The notes under the pieces were generated by a model that worked only from the letters and a program-made list of their open reading frames with translations, was not told the origin of the DNA and searched no databases. Shown here piece by piece: positions 10,453 through 19,796 of a DNA stretch of 32,538 bases. This DNA is from Clostridiales bacterium (GTDB lineage Bacteria > Bacillota > Clostridia > Lachnospirales > JAISYE01). The position numbers were made by a program, and so were the translations under genes. The stretch spans positions 1 through 32,538 of the forward strand of contig JAISYE010000240.1 in the NCBI GenBank assembly GCA_031297485.1, given 5' to 3'. How positions within the stretch are numbered: position 1 is the stretch's first letter; each line of letters begins with the position of its first letter.

Positions 10453-11349
10453 TTGTCTGAAAGCAATATGAACGGCATAATTGACAGCATAATGGAAAGC
10501 TACAGCCAGTATCCCGTTTCGCCGCTGCAGTATAAGTGCCAGCTGCCCAGCCGCATAACTGTAATAGAAATAACGAACAAACTGCGAGAGCTTATTTTCC
10601 CCGGCTACGTAAGCGGCAAGACCTTGGAAATAGAGACTTTGCAGTATTATATCGGAGAACTGATATTGGGCGTAAAGGATAAGCTTATAGATCAGATTAC
10701 GACCGCGCTGCTTAGAGAGGCGTGTTCGTACGGCGACCCGGAAAACGGGTGCGAAAAAAAGCTGGCCAAACGCGCGGAGAATATTTGTTGCGCGTTTTTA
10801 CAGGCGGTGCCCAAACTGCGGGAGTATATTGCCGCAGATGTTCAGGCCGCTTATGACGGCGACCCTGCTGCCTTGGACAAGGACCAAATAATAGCGTCAT
10901 ACCCCGGAATATTCGCCATATGCGTATATCGGATAGCTCATGAGTTCCTGAAATTGGGCGTGCCCTACATTCCTCGTATAATGACGGAATACGCCCATAA
11001 CGAAACCGGCATAGACATTCACCCCGGCGCGGAAATAGGGATGAACTTTTTCATAGACCACGGCACGGGCGTGGTTATCGGTGAAACCTGCGTGATAGGC
11101 AATAACGTGAAAATTTATCAGGGCGTGACCTTGGGAGCGCTGTCCACCAGAGGCGGCCGCAGCCTCCACAATGTTAAGCGGCACCCGACAATTGAGAATA
11201 ACGTGACTATTTATTCCGGCGCCACTGTGCTGGGCGGCAATACCGTAATCGGAAGCGATTCGGTCATTGGCGGCGGGGTGTTTATTACAAAGTCCACTGA
11301 AAGCAATATGAGGGTAAGTCTTAAAGCTCCTGAACTGGAGTATAATTAA
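10453..11349 (+). CDS. cysE: Serine O-acetyltransferase (ORF opens at GTG 10444; TTG 10453 likely)
   Basis: Left-handed beta-helix hexapeptide region DIHPGAEIGMNFFIDHGTGVVIGETCVIGNNVKIYQGVTLGALS...RHPTIENNVTIYSGATVLGG. Confidence 0.92.
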   Translation: MSESNMNGIIDSIMESYSQYPVSPLQYKCQLPSRITVIEITNKLRELIFPGYVSGKTLEIETLQYYIGELILGVKDKLIDQITTALLREACSYGDPENGCEKKLAKRAENICCAFLQAVPKLREYIAADVQAAYDGDPAALDKDQIIASYPGIFAICVYRIAHEFLKLGVPYIPRIMTEYAHNETGIDIHPGAEIGMNFFIDHGTGVVIGETCVIGNNVKIYQGVTLGALSTRGGRSLHNVKRHPTIENNVTIYSGATVLGGNTVIGSDSVIGGGVFITKSTESNMRVSLKAPELEYN

Positions 11350-11443
11350 ACGCGTAGAGCGAGTGACAGGGAAGTGCTGATATGGGCCGGACCGACATTA
11401 TACTCGCGAACGCTGAAATTTGCCACATTAAAACCGCCGCACT

Positions 11444-11650
11444 TCATGTACTTAAGAAGGGGGCTGGGGACGAGTCCCATAAACGCGAACTTAAGAAAAA
11501 ATAAACAATCCCTTTTCTTAAGAAAGCTGTACCTGCATCAAAAGGCGCTGTACTCGCCGCCCTTAAGAAGGGGTCTGGGGATGAGTCCCCAGCGGGGTTT
11601 GGGGCAGAGCCCCAAGGTCTTAATCTTTTGACCTTTCTCAAGCCTTAAGT
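11444..11650. repeat. Large dispersed intergenic repeat, copy 1 (no REP insertion)
   Basis: Shares long blocks with 27003-27220: CGCGAACTTAAGAAAAAATAA, AGCTGTACCTGCATCAAAA, GGGGTCTGGGGATGAGTCCCCAGCG, GTTTGGGGCAGAGCCCCAAGG. Contains hairpins CTGGGGA/TCCCCAG and TTGGGGC/GCCCCAA. Confidence 0.8.
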
Positions 11651-11665
11651 TTGCCCCCATCCCAT

Positions 11666-11700
11666 AAGACCTTGAGGTTTTGGACTCTGCTCAAGGTCTT
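11666..11700. terminator. Hairpin downstream of araD-like gene (possible terminator)
   Basis: Perfect 11-bp stem AAGACCTTGAG / CTCAAGGTCTT, loop 13 nt; no clear U-tract. Confidence 0.35.
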
Positions 11701-11731
11701 AAAGTGTTCCTTTTTGAATACAGACTGCCCC

Positions 11732-12412
11732 TTATTGTCCGTAATAAGCATGCGCGCCGTGTTTGCGGAAGTAGTGTTTGTCCAATAGGGACTGGGGCAT
11801 ACCGGGCGTATCGCCGCAGTGCCAGGCCATAAACGCGATTTCTTCCAGCACAACGGCGTTGCGCACCGCCTCCGGCGCGTCCCCGCCCCAAGTGAAAGGC
11901 CCGTGGCTGGCCACAAGCGCGGCGGGAACAGCCTCGGGCGCGGCGCATGTTTCAATAATAACGGCGCCTGTTTCGCGCTCGTATTCCCCTTGAATTTCCG
12001 CGTCAGTCAGCGGACGAGTGCAGGGCACCGCGCCGTAGAAATAGTCCGCGTGAGTCGTCCCCAGCGCGGGTATGCCGCGCCTCATCTGGGCGAAAATCGT
12101 AGCCCAGCGGCTATGGGTGTGTACAATGCCGCCCACAGCCGGCCAGGCTTTATAAAGCGCGAGGTGCGTCAGCGTGTCGCTGGACGGCTTCATGCCGCCG
12201 GCTCCCGCCTCACCGGCGATATTGCCCTCCATATCAATAATAACCATGTTTTCAGGCGAAAGCGCGTCGTATTCCACGCCGCTGGGCTTGATTACCACAA
12301 GCCCGCTCGCCCTGTCGATTCCGCTGACATTGCCCCAAGTAAAGGTCACCAACCCATACTTCGGCAGCATCAAATTAGCGGCGCAAACCTGTTCCCTTAA
12401 CGCTTCAAGCAT
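11732..12412 (-). CDS. araD: L-ribulose-5-phosphate 4-epimerase / class II aldolase family (ORF opens at 12451)
   Basis: [34 protein letters not shown]...[21 protein letters not shown]...[12 protein letters not shown]...[15 protein letters not shown] at 12420-12424 upstream of ATG 12412. Confidence 0.9.
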   Translation of the reverse strand: MLEALREQVCAANLMLPKYGLVTFTWGNVSGIDRASGLVVIKPSGVEYDALSPENMVIIDMEGNIAGEAGAGGMKPSSDTLTHLALYKAWPAVGGIVHTHSRWATIFAQMRRGIPALGTTHADYFYGAVPCTRPLTDAEIQGEYERETGAVIIETCAAPEAVPAALVASHGPFTWGGDAPEAVRNAVVLEEIAFMAWHCGDTPGMPQSLLDKHYFRKHGAHAYYGQ

Positions 12413-12447
12413 GGCCCGGCCTCCAAACTGATTTCCATTGTCATAAG

Positions 12448-13983
12448 TCACCTCATATGTTTTACAGCCGCCCGTTCCGCCTCCAGACCGGCGGCAAACC
12501 GCTCCATATACGCGCTGAAACCCGCGGCGCCGCGTTCGTCCGGCGCGCTGGTACTGCCCGTATCCCCGCCAAACACACGTTTATCCAAAAAATCCGCCAG
12601 GGTCAAATCATTATTGCCGCCCGCGAAGGCCGCCAGCAGCGCCATGCCCCAGGCGCCGCCCTCGCCCGCCAATTCCGTTACAGTCACAGGCACATTCAGG
12701 GCGGCGGCGGTTATTTTCTGCCCCGCGTCCGTTGTTTTGTAGAGCCCGCCGTGACCGCAAATCCGCTCCAATGTTACGCCTTCCCGCGTTAGTATGTCCA
12801 TGCCGATTTTAAGCGTCGCCAAGGCGGAATACAGCAGACACCGGCAGAAATTCGCCAGCGAGAATCTCGCGTTCGGCATACGGGCAAACAGCGGCCTGCC
12901 CTCGGTCAAGCCCGCGATCGGCTCGCCCGACAGATAATTGTACGACAACAGCCCGCCGCAGTCCGGCTCGCCTTCCAGCGCACGGCGGAAAAAGAGTTCG
13001 TAGGCCGCGCCTTTGTCAAGGCCTGTTTCCGTGAACAGCCCCACCCACGCGTCAATATCCGACGTACAATTATTGCAATGGACCATCGCGACCGGCTTGC
13101 CGTCCGGCGTTGTCACAAGGTCGATTTCCTCGTGCACGGATATCAGCGGCTTTTCCAATACCGCCATGGCGAATACGCTGGTACCCGCCGAAACGTTGCC
13201 TGTGCGCGGCTTTACGCTGTTCGTCGCTACCATGCCCGTGCCCGCGTCGCCTTCCGGCGGGCAGAGGGGAATACCGGGCTGAAAAACACCGGTTGGGTCA
13301 AGCAGTTTCGCGCCTTCTTCCGTTAAAACGCCCGCTTCTTCCCCCGCTGTTTTTATTGCGGGCAGAAGCGGGGTTATGTCCATGCCTGTAAGATTATTGA
13401 AGGTTTCCAGCATACGGGAATTGTATTCAAGCCCGTCAACAGGGAACATACCGCTTACGTCGCCAACCCCCAGGACCTTTTCGCCCGTCAGTTTCCAATG
13501 GACATAACCCGCCAGGGTCGTCAGGAAGGCGGCATCTTTAACGTGACTTTCGCCGTCCAGAATTGCCTGATACAAATGCGCGGCGCTCCACCGCTGCGGA
13601 ACATTGAATTCAAAGGCTTTTGTAAGCTTCTCAGCCGCCGCGCCCGTGTTGGTATTGCGCCAAGTGCGGAAGGGCGCGAGCAGCCCGTCGTTTTTGTCAA
13701 AAACCAAGTAACCGTGCATCATGGCGGAAACGCCCATAGCGCCGGCGGTAGTCAGCGGCTCGCCGAATTTGACCACAAAATCATCCGATAACGAAGCGAA
13801 CGCGGCTTGCGTGCCCTTCCACACATCGTCCAGCGAGTAGGTCCAAAACCCGCCCTCGAAACGGTTTTCCCAGTTATAAATCCCAGACGCGGCCGGCTTG
13901 AAACGCTCGTCAATCAACACGGCCTTGATGCGCGTCGACCCCAACTCTATACCTATCGCGTACTTTTTTAAGTCAACTGCCAT
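12448..13983 (-). CDS. FGGY-family carbohydrate kinase (ribulokinase/xylulokinase-like)
   Basis: [45 protein letters not shown]; coupled to the araD-like gene. Confidence 0.88.
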   Translation of the reverse strand: MAVDLKKYAIGIELGSTRIKAVLIDERFKPAASGIYNWENRFEGGFWTYSLDDVWKGTQAAFASLSDDFVVKFGEPLTTAGAMGVSAMMHGYLVFDKNDGLLAPFRTWRNTNTGAAAEKLTKAFEFNVPQRWSAAHLYQAILDGESHVKDAAFLTTLAGYVHWKLTGEKVLGVGDVSGMFPVDGLEYNSRMLETFNNLTGMDITPLLPAIKTAGEEAGVLTEEGAKLLDPTGVFQPGIPLCPPEGDAGTGMVATNSVKPRTGNVSAGTSVFAMAVLEKPLISVHEEIDLVTTPDGKPVAMVHCNNCTSDIDAWVGLFTETGLDKGAAYELFFRRALEGEPDCGGLLSYNYLSGEPIAGLTEGRPLFARMPNARFSLANFCRCLLYSALATLKIGMDILTREGVTLERICGHGGLYKTTDAGQKITAAALNVPVTVTELAGEGGAWGMALLAAFAGGNNDLTLADFLDKRVFGGDTGSTSAPDERGAAGFSAYMERFAAGLEAERAAVKHMR

Positions 13984-14031
13984 TTATATACCCTCCTGAA
14001 AAAAATTTATTTTCCGCGGTTTGCGTACTTA

Positions 14032-14118
14032 GGACGTGTCTGAAAACTTGATTCCAGCGCGAAATTACAGCGGTTTTATCCGAAATTTCGCGCTTTTAGG
14101 AATTTTCAAACACGCCTT
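14032..14118 (-). repeat. 87-bp palindromic repeat, copy A (intact, no REP insertion)
   Basis: GGACGTGTCTGAAAACTTGATTCCAGCGCGAAATTACAGCGG...AAATTTCGCGCTTTTAGGAATTTTCAAACACGCCTT; ends are inverted repeats. Confidence 0.88.
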
Positions 14119-14119
14119 G

Positions 14120-14250
14120 GGACGTGTTTGAAAACTTGATTCCGATAGCCGAGCTTGCTCTACGCAGCGCGAAGCGTCGAGCAAGCTCGACTATCATTAC
14201 AGCGGTTTTATCCGAAATTTCGCGCTTTTAGGAATTTTCAAACACGCCTT
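14120..14250 (-). repeat. 87-bp palindromic repeat, copy B, carrying two 22-nt insertions (131 bp)
   Basis: Near-identical to adjacent copy A except for 44 extra nt = two 22-nt hairpins. Confidence 0.88.
14144..14195. repeat. Inverted pair of REP-like hairpins (BIME/REPIN-like) flanking AGCGCGAA
   Basis: GATAGCCGAGCTTGCTCTACGC (14144-14165) + AGCGCGAA + GCGTCGAGCAAGCTCGACTATC (14174-14195). Confidence 0.75.
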
Positions 14251-14375
14251 AATAAAATTACGCGAATAACCGCGAAACTCGGAGTTAGGTGCGGGCGAAC
14301 GCAGTCCGCCTCTATGTCAGCTCTCGGCGTTACGAGTATAATTTGACCTTTCCCAAACAACACGAAGCGAAACAG

Positions 14376-14404
14376 TTGACGATTAATGAATTTACAAATA
14401 TAAT
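14376..14404 (+). promoter_or_regulatory. Candidate sigma-A promoter of the serC-serA-DUF1015-dus operon
   Basis: TTGACG, 17-nt spacer, TATAAT. Confidence 0.75.
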
Positions 14405-14426
14405 GCACGGAATCGAATATTATTAC

Positions 14427-14470
14427 TTGCGGGCGAATGTACTTGCGGGCAGTACAGTTCGCCCCCGCAA
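14427..14470 (+). promoter_or_regulatory. Leader hairpin abutting the serC Shine-Dalgarno
   Basis: TTGCGGGCGAA-TGTACT-tgcgggc-AGTACA-g-TTCGCCCCCGCAA, followed directly by AAAGGAGG. Confidence 0.55.
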
Positions 14471-14485
14471 AAAGGAGGACTAAAA

Positions 14486-15583
14486 ATGGAACGAGTGTAT
14501 AACTTTTCCCCGGGGCCGTCCATGCTGCCCCTTGAGGCGCTTTCCCGCGCGCGGGACGAGATGCTGTCCCAGGGGGGGACAGGCATGTCGGTAATGGAAA
14601 TGAGTCATCGCTCCAAAGCTTACTTGGAGATAATACACGGGGCCGAGCAGTTGCTGCGCGAAATTATGAGCGTGCCTGATAATTACAAAATATTGTTTAT
14701 CCAGGGCGGCGCGTCGGCCCAGTTCGCAATGGTGCCCTTTAATCTGTTCCGCGCGGGCAGGGCGGACTATATGCAGACAGGCCAGTTCGCGGCAAAGGCC
14801 ATAGACGAGGCTTCGCGCTTCCTTACCGTAAATGTTGTGGCGTCGTCAAAAGACAAGAAATACAGCTATATACCAGAGCTTGACAAAAGCAAGTGCGACC
14901 CGGAGGCAGACTACTTCCACATTACAATTAACAACACCATATATGGCACGCGGTTTACAACCGGGGCCGGAACTTCCGGGCTGCCCGACACAGGCGGCGT
15001 GCCCCTGGTGACGGATATGTCCAGTTCTATTTTGTCGGAAGTTTACGACGTGTCGAAATTCGGCCTGATTTACGCTGGCGCCCAGAAGAATATCGGCCCG
15101 GCCGGCCTGTGCATAGTAATTGTGCGGGAGGATTTAATAGGCCGCGCTAAGCCCGGCACCCCTGTTATGATGGACTATAAAACTTACGCGGATAACGAGT
15201 CCCTGTATAATACCCCGCCAACCTTTGCCATATATATGGCAAAACTGGTGTTCGAATGGGTCAAGGCCCGCGGCGGAGTGGCGGAACTGCAGAAAGTGAA
15301 CGAGGAAAAGGCCGCGCTGGCCTACGGCTTCTTAGACAACGCGAAGGTGCTGCGGCCTACGGTGGCTCCCAGGGACCGTTCCATAATGAACATACCATTT
15401 GTGACAGGCGACGAGGCTCTGGACAAAAAATTTATAAAGGAAGCGGAAACGCACGGACTGGTCAGCCTGGCCGGCCACAGAAGCGTGGGCGGTATGCGCG
15501 CCAGTATCTATAACGCCATGCCTCTGGAAGGGGTAAAGGCCCTGGTTCGCTTTATGGAGAAATTTGAAATGGAAAATAAATAA
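14486..15583 (+). CDS. serC: Phosphoserine aminotransferase
   Basis: VYNFSPGPSMLPLEALSRARDEML..GTGMSVMEMSHRSKAYLEI...FIQGGASAQFAMVPFNL...YAGAQKNIGPAGLCIVIVRED. Confidence 0.97.
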   Translation: MERVYNFSPGPSMLPLEALSRARDEMLSQGGTGMSVMEMSHRSKAYLEIIHGAEQLLREIMSVPDNYKILFIQGGASAQFAMVPFNLFRAGRADYMQTGQFAAKAIDEASRFLTVNVVASSKDKKYSYIPELDKSKCDPEADYFHITINNTIYGTRFTTGAGTSGLPDTGGVPLVTDMSSSILSEVYDVSKFGLIYAGAQKNIGPAGLCIVIVREDLIGRAKPGTPVMMDYKTYADNESLYNTPPTFAIYMAKLVFEWVKARGGVAELQKVNEEKAALAYGFLDNAKVLRPTVAPRDRSIMNIPFVTGDEALDKKFIKEAETHGLVSLAGHRSVGGMRASIYNAMPLEGVKALVRFMEKFEMENK

Positions 15584-15599
15584 TAAGGAGCTGGTATTT

Positions 15600-16826
15600 T
15601 TGCATAAGATATTAATCTTAAATAAAATTTCCCCCCTGGGTTTGGATTTGTTTCAGCCGGGAACGGAACTTTCGGCTGAAGGTTTGGTCTCAAAAGAAAC
15701 TTACGAGGTGTCGGACAATTGTCCGGAACCAGACGCAATACTGGTCCGCAGCGCGGCCATGCATGGCATGACCTTTGGCGGGAACCTGCTGGCGGTCGCC
15801 AGAGCGGGCGCGGGCACTAATAATATACCGGTGGACAAATGCGCAGAAGACGGCATAGTTGTGTTCAATACCCCCGGCGCCAACGCCAACGCCGTAAAGG
15901 AATTGGTGCTGGCGGGCCTGCTGCTGTCCTCACGTAAAATACTGGCGGGCGTTAATTGGGTGCGGTCCCTTAGCGGCAAGGCAGATATAGCCAAACTGGT
16001 GGAAAAAGGCAAAGGGGAGTTTGTAGGGCCGGAACTCCAAGGTAAGACTATCGGCGTAATCGGTCTGGGCGCTATCGGTGTGCTGGTGGCTAACGCCTGT
16101 AATTCCTTGGGCATGGAAGTACTGGGCTTTGACCCGTTTTTGTCGGTCAATTCAGCCTGGAACCTTTCCCGCAATATAAAAAAGGCGTCCAGCCTGGAAG
16201 CCGTCTATGCTTCCGCGGATTACTTAACGCTGCATGTGCCCCTTAACAATGACACTAAGCACATGATAAACGAGGAAGTCATTGGCAAGATAAAACCCGG
16301 CGCGCGCCTGCTGAACTTCTCAAGGGCGGATTTGGCGGACGGGGCCGCGGTAAAGGCAGCCCTTGCCAGCGGGCGCTTAAGCGCCTATGTGACCGACTTT
16401 CCCACGGACGGGCTGTTGGCTCCGGAAGTTACGGCACCGGTGGAAAACTTAATCACCATACCCCATCTGGGCGCGTCCACACCGGAATCCGAGGACAACT
16501 GTGCGGTAATGGCCGTCAAACAGCTTAAACTTTATCTGGAGGAAGGCAATATCGAAAATTCGGTCAATTATCCAGACTGCGTTCTGCCTTATACAGGCAA
16601 GACCCGAGTGTGCATACTGCATAAGAACGTGGTAAACGTGGTGGGGCCGCTGACAAGCGCGTTGGCAAGCCACTCCATTAATATAGATAAAATGATAAAC
16701 AAGAGCAGGGACGCCTATGCCTACACAATGATCGACGTGGATAATTGCAAGCCTGTCAGCAAGCTGGACGGCGTAATGGCGCAGCTTTTAAAAGTGGACG
16801 GGGTAATACGCGCGAGGATAATATAA
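15600..16826 (+). CDS. serA: D-3-phosphoglycerate dehydrogenase-like (TTG start; ORF opens at 15564)
   Basis: Rossmann GVIGLGAIGVLVANACNSLGMEVLGFDP, HVPLNNDTKHMI, C-terminal ACT-like region; AAGGAG upstream of TTG. Confidence 0.93.
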   Translation: MHKILILNKISPLGLDLFQPGTELSAEGLVSKETYEVSDNCPEPDAILVRSAAMHGMTFGGNLLAVARAGAGTNNIPVDKCAEDGIVVFNTPGANANAVKELVLAGLLLSSRKILAGVNWVRSLSGKADIAKLVEKGKGEFVGPELQGKTIGVIGLGAIGVLVANACNSLGMEVLGFDPFLSVNSAWNLSRNIKKASSLEAVYASADYLTLHVPLNNDTKHMINEEVIGKIKPGARLLNFSRADLADGAAVKAALASGRLSAYVTDFPTDGLLAPEVTAPVENLITIPHLGASTPESEDNCAVMAVKQLKLYLEEGNIENSVNYPDCVLPYTGKTRVCILHKNVVNVVGPLTSALASHSINIDKMINKSRDAYAYTMIDVDNCKPVSKLDGVMAQLLKVDGVIRARII

Positions 16827-18085
16827 TGGCTGTCATAAAACCGTTCCGAGCGGTGCGCCCGGCGCCGGGCCTGGCTGTGGAAGTGGCGGAGCCGCCCTAT
16901 GACGTAATGAGCGCGGAAGAGGCGCGGGACATGGCAGCGGGCAGGGAAAACTCATTCCTGCGCGTAGATAAAGCCGAAATTGAGCTGCCGGGCATAGACC
17001 CATACGACGACGCGGTTTACCGGCGGGCGCGCGAAAATTTCAGGCGTATGCTGCAAGAGCGCGTGTTTATTCAGGACCCGGTTCCCATGCTGTATATTTA
17101 CAGGCTTACAAGCCCGCATAGTACGGGCCAAACAGGAGTCGCCGCCTGCGCGTCAATAGATGAATACTTAAGCGGGGCGATTCGCCGTCACGAGCTGACC
17201 CGCCAGGAAAAGGAACTGGACCGCGTTAAGCACATAAAATACTGCGGAGCGCATACAGGACCCATATTCCTGGCGTACAGGAACCAGCCGGGTATAGACG
17301 CCCTTGTGACCGAGTGGACGGAAAGCCATAGCCCCTACTGTGATTTTACGCGTGAAAATGTCAGGCATCAGGCTTGGACTGTTGACGATAAGAGCGTTAT
17401 AAACGCGCTGGTGGATAACTTCGCGCGTGTACCGGTAATGTATATCGCGGACGGCCACCACCGCAACGCCGCCGCGGCGAGGGCCGCGCTGGAAATGCTG
17501 GAAAATAACCAGGTTTACAGCCACTCCGAGGAATTTAACAACTACCTTGCGGTAATGTTCCCGGCTGAACAGCTTAAAATTTTGGAGTATAACCGGCTGG
17601 TCAAGGACTTGAACGGCCTTTCGCCGCAAGAGTTTTTGGAAAAAATCGCGCAAAAATTTACTGTGACGCGGACCAACGGCGTCCCTGCGCCGGCCAAATC
17701 AGGGCAGTTTTGCGCCTATATGCCTGGTCAGTGGTTCACGCTGGAGGTGAAGCCGGAATTTATTCCCGCGGACCCGATTGGCGCGCTGGATGTTTCCCTG
17801 TTGCAAAACCTTGTGCTTGGCCCTGTATTGGGAATATCCGACCCGCGCGCGGACAAGCGCATAGACTTTTCCGGCGGGGCGCGGGGCGCGGCGGAACTTG
17901 CCGCCCGGGTGGATTCCGGGGAAATGGCGGCGGCCTTTGCTCTGTACCCTGTTTCAATGGACACGCTGATGACTATAGCTGACGCGGGGGACATAATGCC
18001 GCCCAAGTCCACCTGGTTTGAACCGAAATTGCTTAGCGGGCTGTTTATCCATTTGCTGGACCCGCCCAGGCAGGAAGGGCAATGA
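16826..18085 (+). CDS. DUF1015 family protein (start overlaps serA stop, TAATG)
   Basis: IKPFRAVRPAPGLAVEVAEPPYDVMSAEEARDMA and YIADGHHRNAAAARAALE; serCA-linked. Confidence 0.9.
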   Translation: MAVIKPFRAVRPAPGLAVEVAEPPYDVMSAEEARDMAAGRENSFLRVDKAEIELPGIDPYDDAVYRRARENFRRMLQERVFIQDPVPMLYIYRLTSPHSTGQTGVAACASIDEYLSGAIRRHELTRQEKELDRVKHIKYCGAHTGPIFLAYRNQPGIDALVTEWTESHSPYCDFTRENVRHQAWTVDDKSVINALVDNFARVPVMYIADGHHRNAAAARAALEMLENNQVYSHSEEFNNYLAVMFPAEQLKILEYNRLVKDLNGLSPQEFLEKIAQKFTVTRTNGVPAPAKSGQFCAYMPGQWFTLEVKPEFIPADPIGALDVSLLQNLVLGPVLGISDPRADKRIDFSGGARGAAELAARVDSGEMAAAFALYPVSMDTLMTIADAGDIMPPKSTWFEPKLLSGLFIHLLDPPRQEGQ

Positions 18086-19074
18086 AGCTGGGCGGCCTTG
18101 AGATAAAGGGCAGGGTATTTCTCGCGCCAATGGCCGGCGTTACGGACGCGCCGTTCAGAACCATGTGCAAGGAGCGCGGCTGCGCGTTCATGTATACGGA
18201 AATGGTCAGCGCAAAGGGCATTTTATACAATAACCAGAACACTTTGGAAATGCTGCCCCATCCGGCTATCCAATGCGCGTCCCTTGCCGAGCGGCCCATT
18301 GCGGCACAGTTGTTCGGCTCCTCGCCGGAAGTGCTGGCGGAAGCGGCCCGAAGGCTGGCGGACCTGCCTGTTGACGCCCTTGACATAAACATGGGCTGTC
18401 CCGCGCCAAAAATAGTAAAAAACGGCGAAGGCGCCTGGCTTATGACCGACCCCGGCCTTGTAGGGCGGATAGTGCGCGCTGTATCAGACGCCTCGCGCCT
18501 GCCGGTTACGGTTAAAATCCGCAAGGGCTTTGACGCTGCGCGGGTGAACGCCGTAGAAATCGCGGAGACAGCGGAAGCTAATGGCGCGGCGGCCGTGGCG
18601 GTGCACGGCAGAACCCGCGCCCAGTTTTACGGCGGCGCGGCGGATTGGGACATAATCCGTCGGGTTAAGGAGCGGGTGCGCATTCCGGTGATTGGTAACG
18701 GCGATGTGGACTCGCCGCGCAGTGCGCAGCAGATGCTTATGGAAACAGGCTGTGACGCTGTTATGATTGGACGGGCGTCACAGGGCAACCCTTGGATATT
18801 TAACATGTGCGAACACTACCTGGCCGGCGGTGCGGAACTGCCGGGTCCGGACATGAGGGAACGCGTGAACACGGCGCTGCTCCACGGGCAGCGTCTTATT
18901 GCGTATAAGGGCGAACGTATCGGCGTCCTGGAAATGCGCAAACATCTTTCCTGGTATATGCGGGGCGCGCCGGGCGCGGCGCTGCTGCGCACGCGCATCA
19001 ACTGCGCGGGAACTTTGGATGAAATGGCGGAATTGATAATGCCATTGAACAATATATTCCTACAGAATGATTAA
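18082..19074 (+). CDS. dus: tRNA-dihydrouridine synthase
   Basis: FLAPMAGVTDAPFRTMCKERGCAFMYTEMVS, DINMGCPAPKIVKNGEGAWLM, VHGRTRAQFYGG, GNGDVDSP. Confidence 0.95.
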   Translation: MKLGGLEIKGRVFLAPMAGVTDAPFRTMCKERGCAFMYTEMVSAKGILYNNQNTLEMLPHPAIQCASLAERPIAAQLFGSSPEVLAEAARRLADLPVDALDINMGCPAPKIVKNGEGAWLMTDPGLVGRIVRAVSDASRLPVTVKIRKGFDAARVNAVEIAETAEANGAAAVAVHGRTRAQFYGGAADWDIIRRVKERVRIPVIGNGDVDSPRSAQQMLMETGCDAVMIGRASQGNPWIFNMCEHYLAGGAELPGPDMRERVNTALLHGQRLIAYKGERIGVLEMRKHLSWYMRGAPGAALLRTRINCAGTLDEMAELIMPLNNIFLQND

Positions 19075-19127
19075 TTGCGGGCTCCGTGTGAAGCCTCAAA
19101 AAACTACAAATGTGTATAAGGGGGATA

Positions 19128-19769
19128 ATGATGAGGAGAACTGCCGAACAGGAGCTTGCGCGGCTGGAATTGATGAGCCGCTATGAAGCGGACTGCCGCG
19201 CGGCTGGTCATAATTTTACGGCCGGCGTAGACGAAGCGGGTCGAGGGGCGTTGGCCGGGCCGGTTGTTGCCGGCGCGGTTATTTTGCCGGAGGACTGCAA
19301 AATAATTGGGGTGGACGACTCAAAGAAATTATCACTCCGCCAGAGGGAAGCGCGTTACGCGGAAATTTGCGCGGCTGCACTGGCAATAGGAATCGGATTG
19401 CGCGACCATCGCGTGATAGACGAGATAAACGTGCTGCAGGCAGCCAATGAAGCTATGCGCGACGCCGTGGCGGCTCTGGACCCTGTGCCGGACGTGGTGC
19501 TCGTGGACGGCTACGACGTGCCTGAACTGGGCGTCGAGCAGCTTTCCATAGTGGGCGGCGACGGAAAGAGCATAACCATTGCGGCCGCGAGCATTATAGC
19601 GAAGGTAACGCGTGACAGAATGATGCAGGCGTACCATGCTGAATTTCCGCATTATGGCTTTGATGTCCATAAAGGGTATCCAACCGAGCGGCATATAGCG
19701 GCCCTTAAAAAGTACGGGCCTTGTGCGATTCACAGAAGGACTTTTACTATAAAAAAGATTCGTATTTGA
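19128..19769 (+). CDS. rnhB: Ribonuclease HII (ORF opens at 19110)
   Basis: AGVDEAGRGALAGPVVAGAVIL, DDSKKLSLRQREARY, HKGYPTERHIAALKKYGPCAIHRRTF. Confidence 0.97.
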   Translation: MMRRTAEQELARLELMSRYEADCRAAGHNFTAGVDEAGRGALAGPVVAGAVILPEDCKIIGVDDSKKLSLRQREARYAEICAAALAIGIGLRDHRVIDEINVLQAANEAMRDAVAALDPVPDVVLVDGYDVPELGVEQLSIVGGDGKSITIAAASIIAKVTRDRMMQAYHAEFPHYGFDVHKGYPTERHIAALKKYGPCAIHRRTFTIKKIRI

Positions 19770-19796
19770 TTTTGAAGCGTTCCAGGCGGTGACGAC

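Noticed and set aside
11374-11641. ORFs 11374..11631 (+) and 11444..11641 (-)
   Set aside because: Both are translations of the dispersed intergenic repeat (GLGTSP/GLGMSP-type peptides), not supported genes.
16826-18085. DUF1015 protein as a novel system component
   Set aside because: Linkage of this family with serCA is a known conserved arrangement; function is unclear but it is not new.
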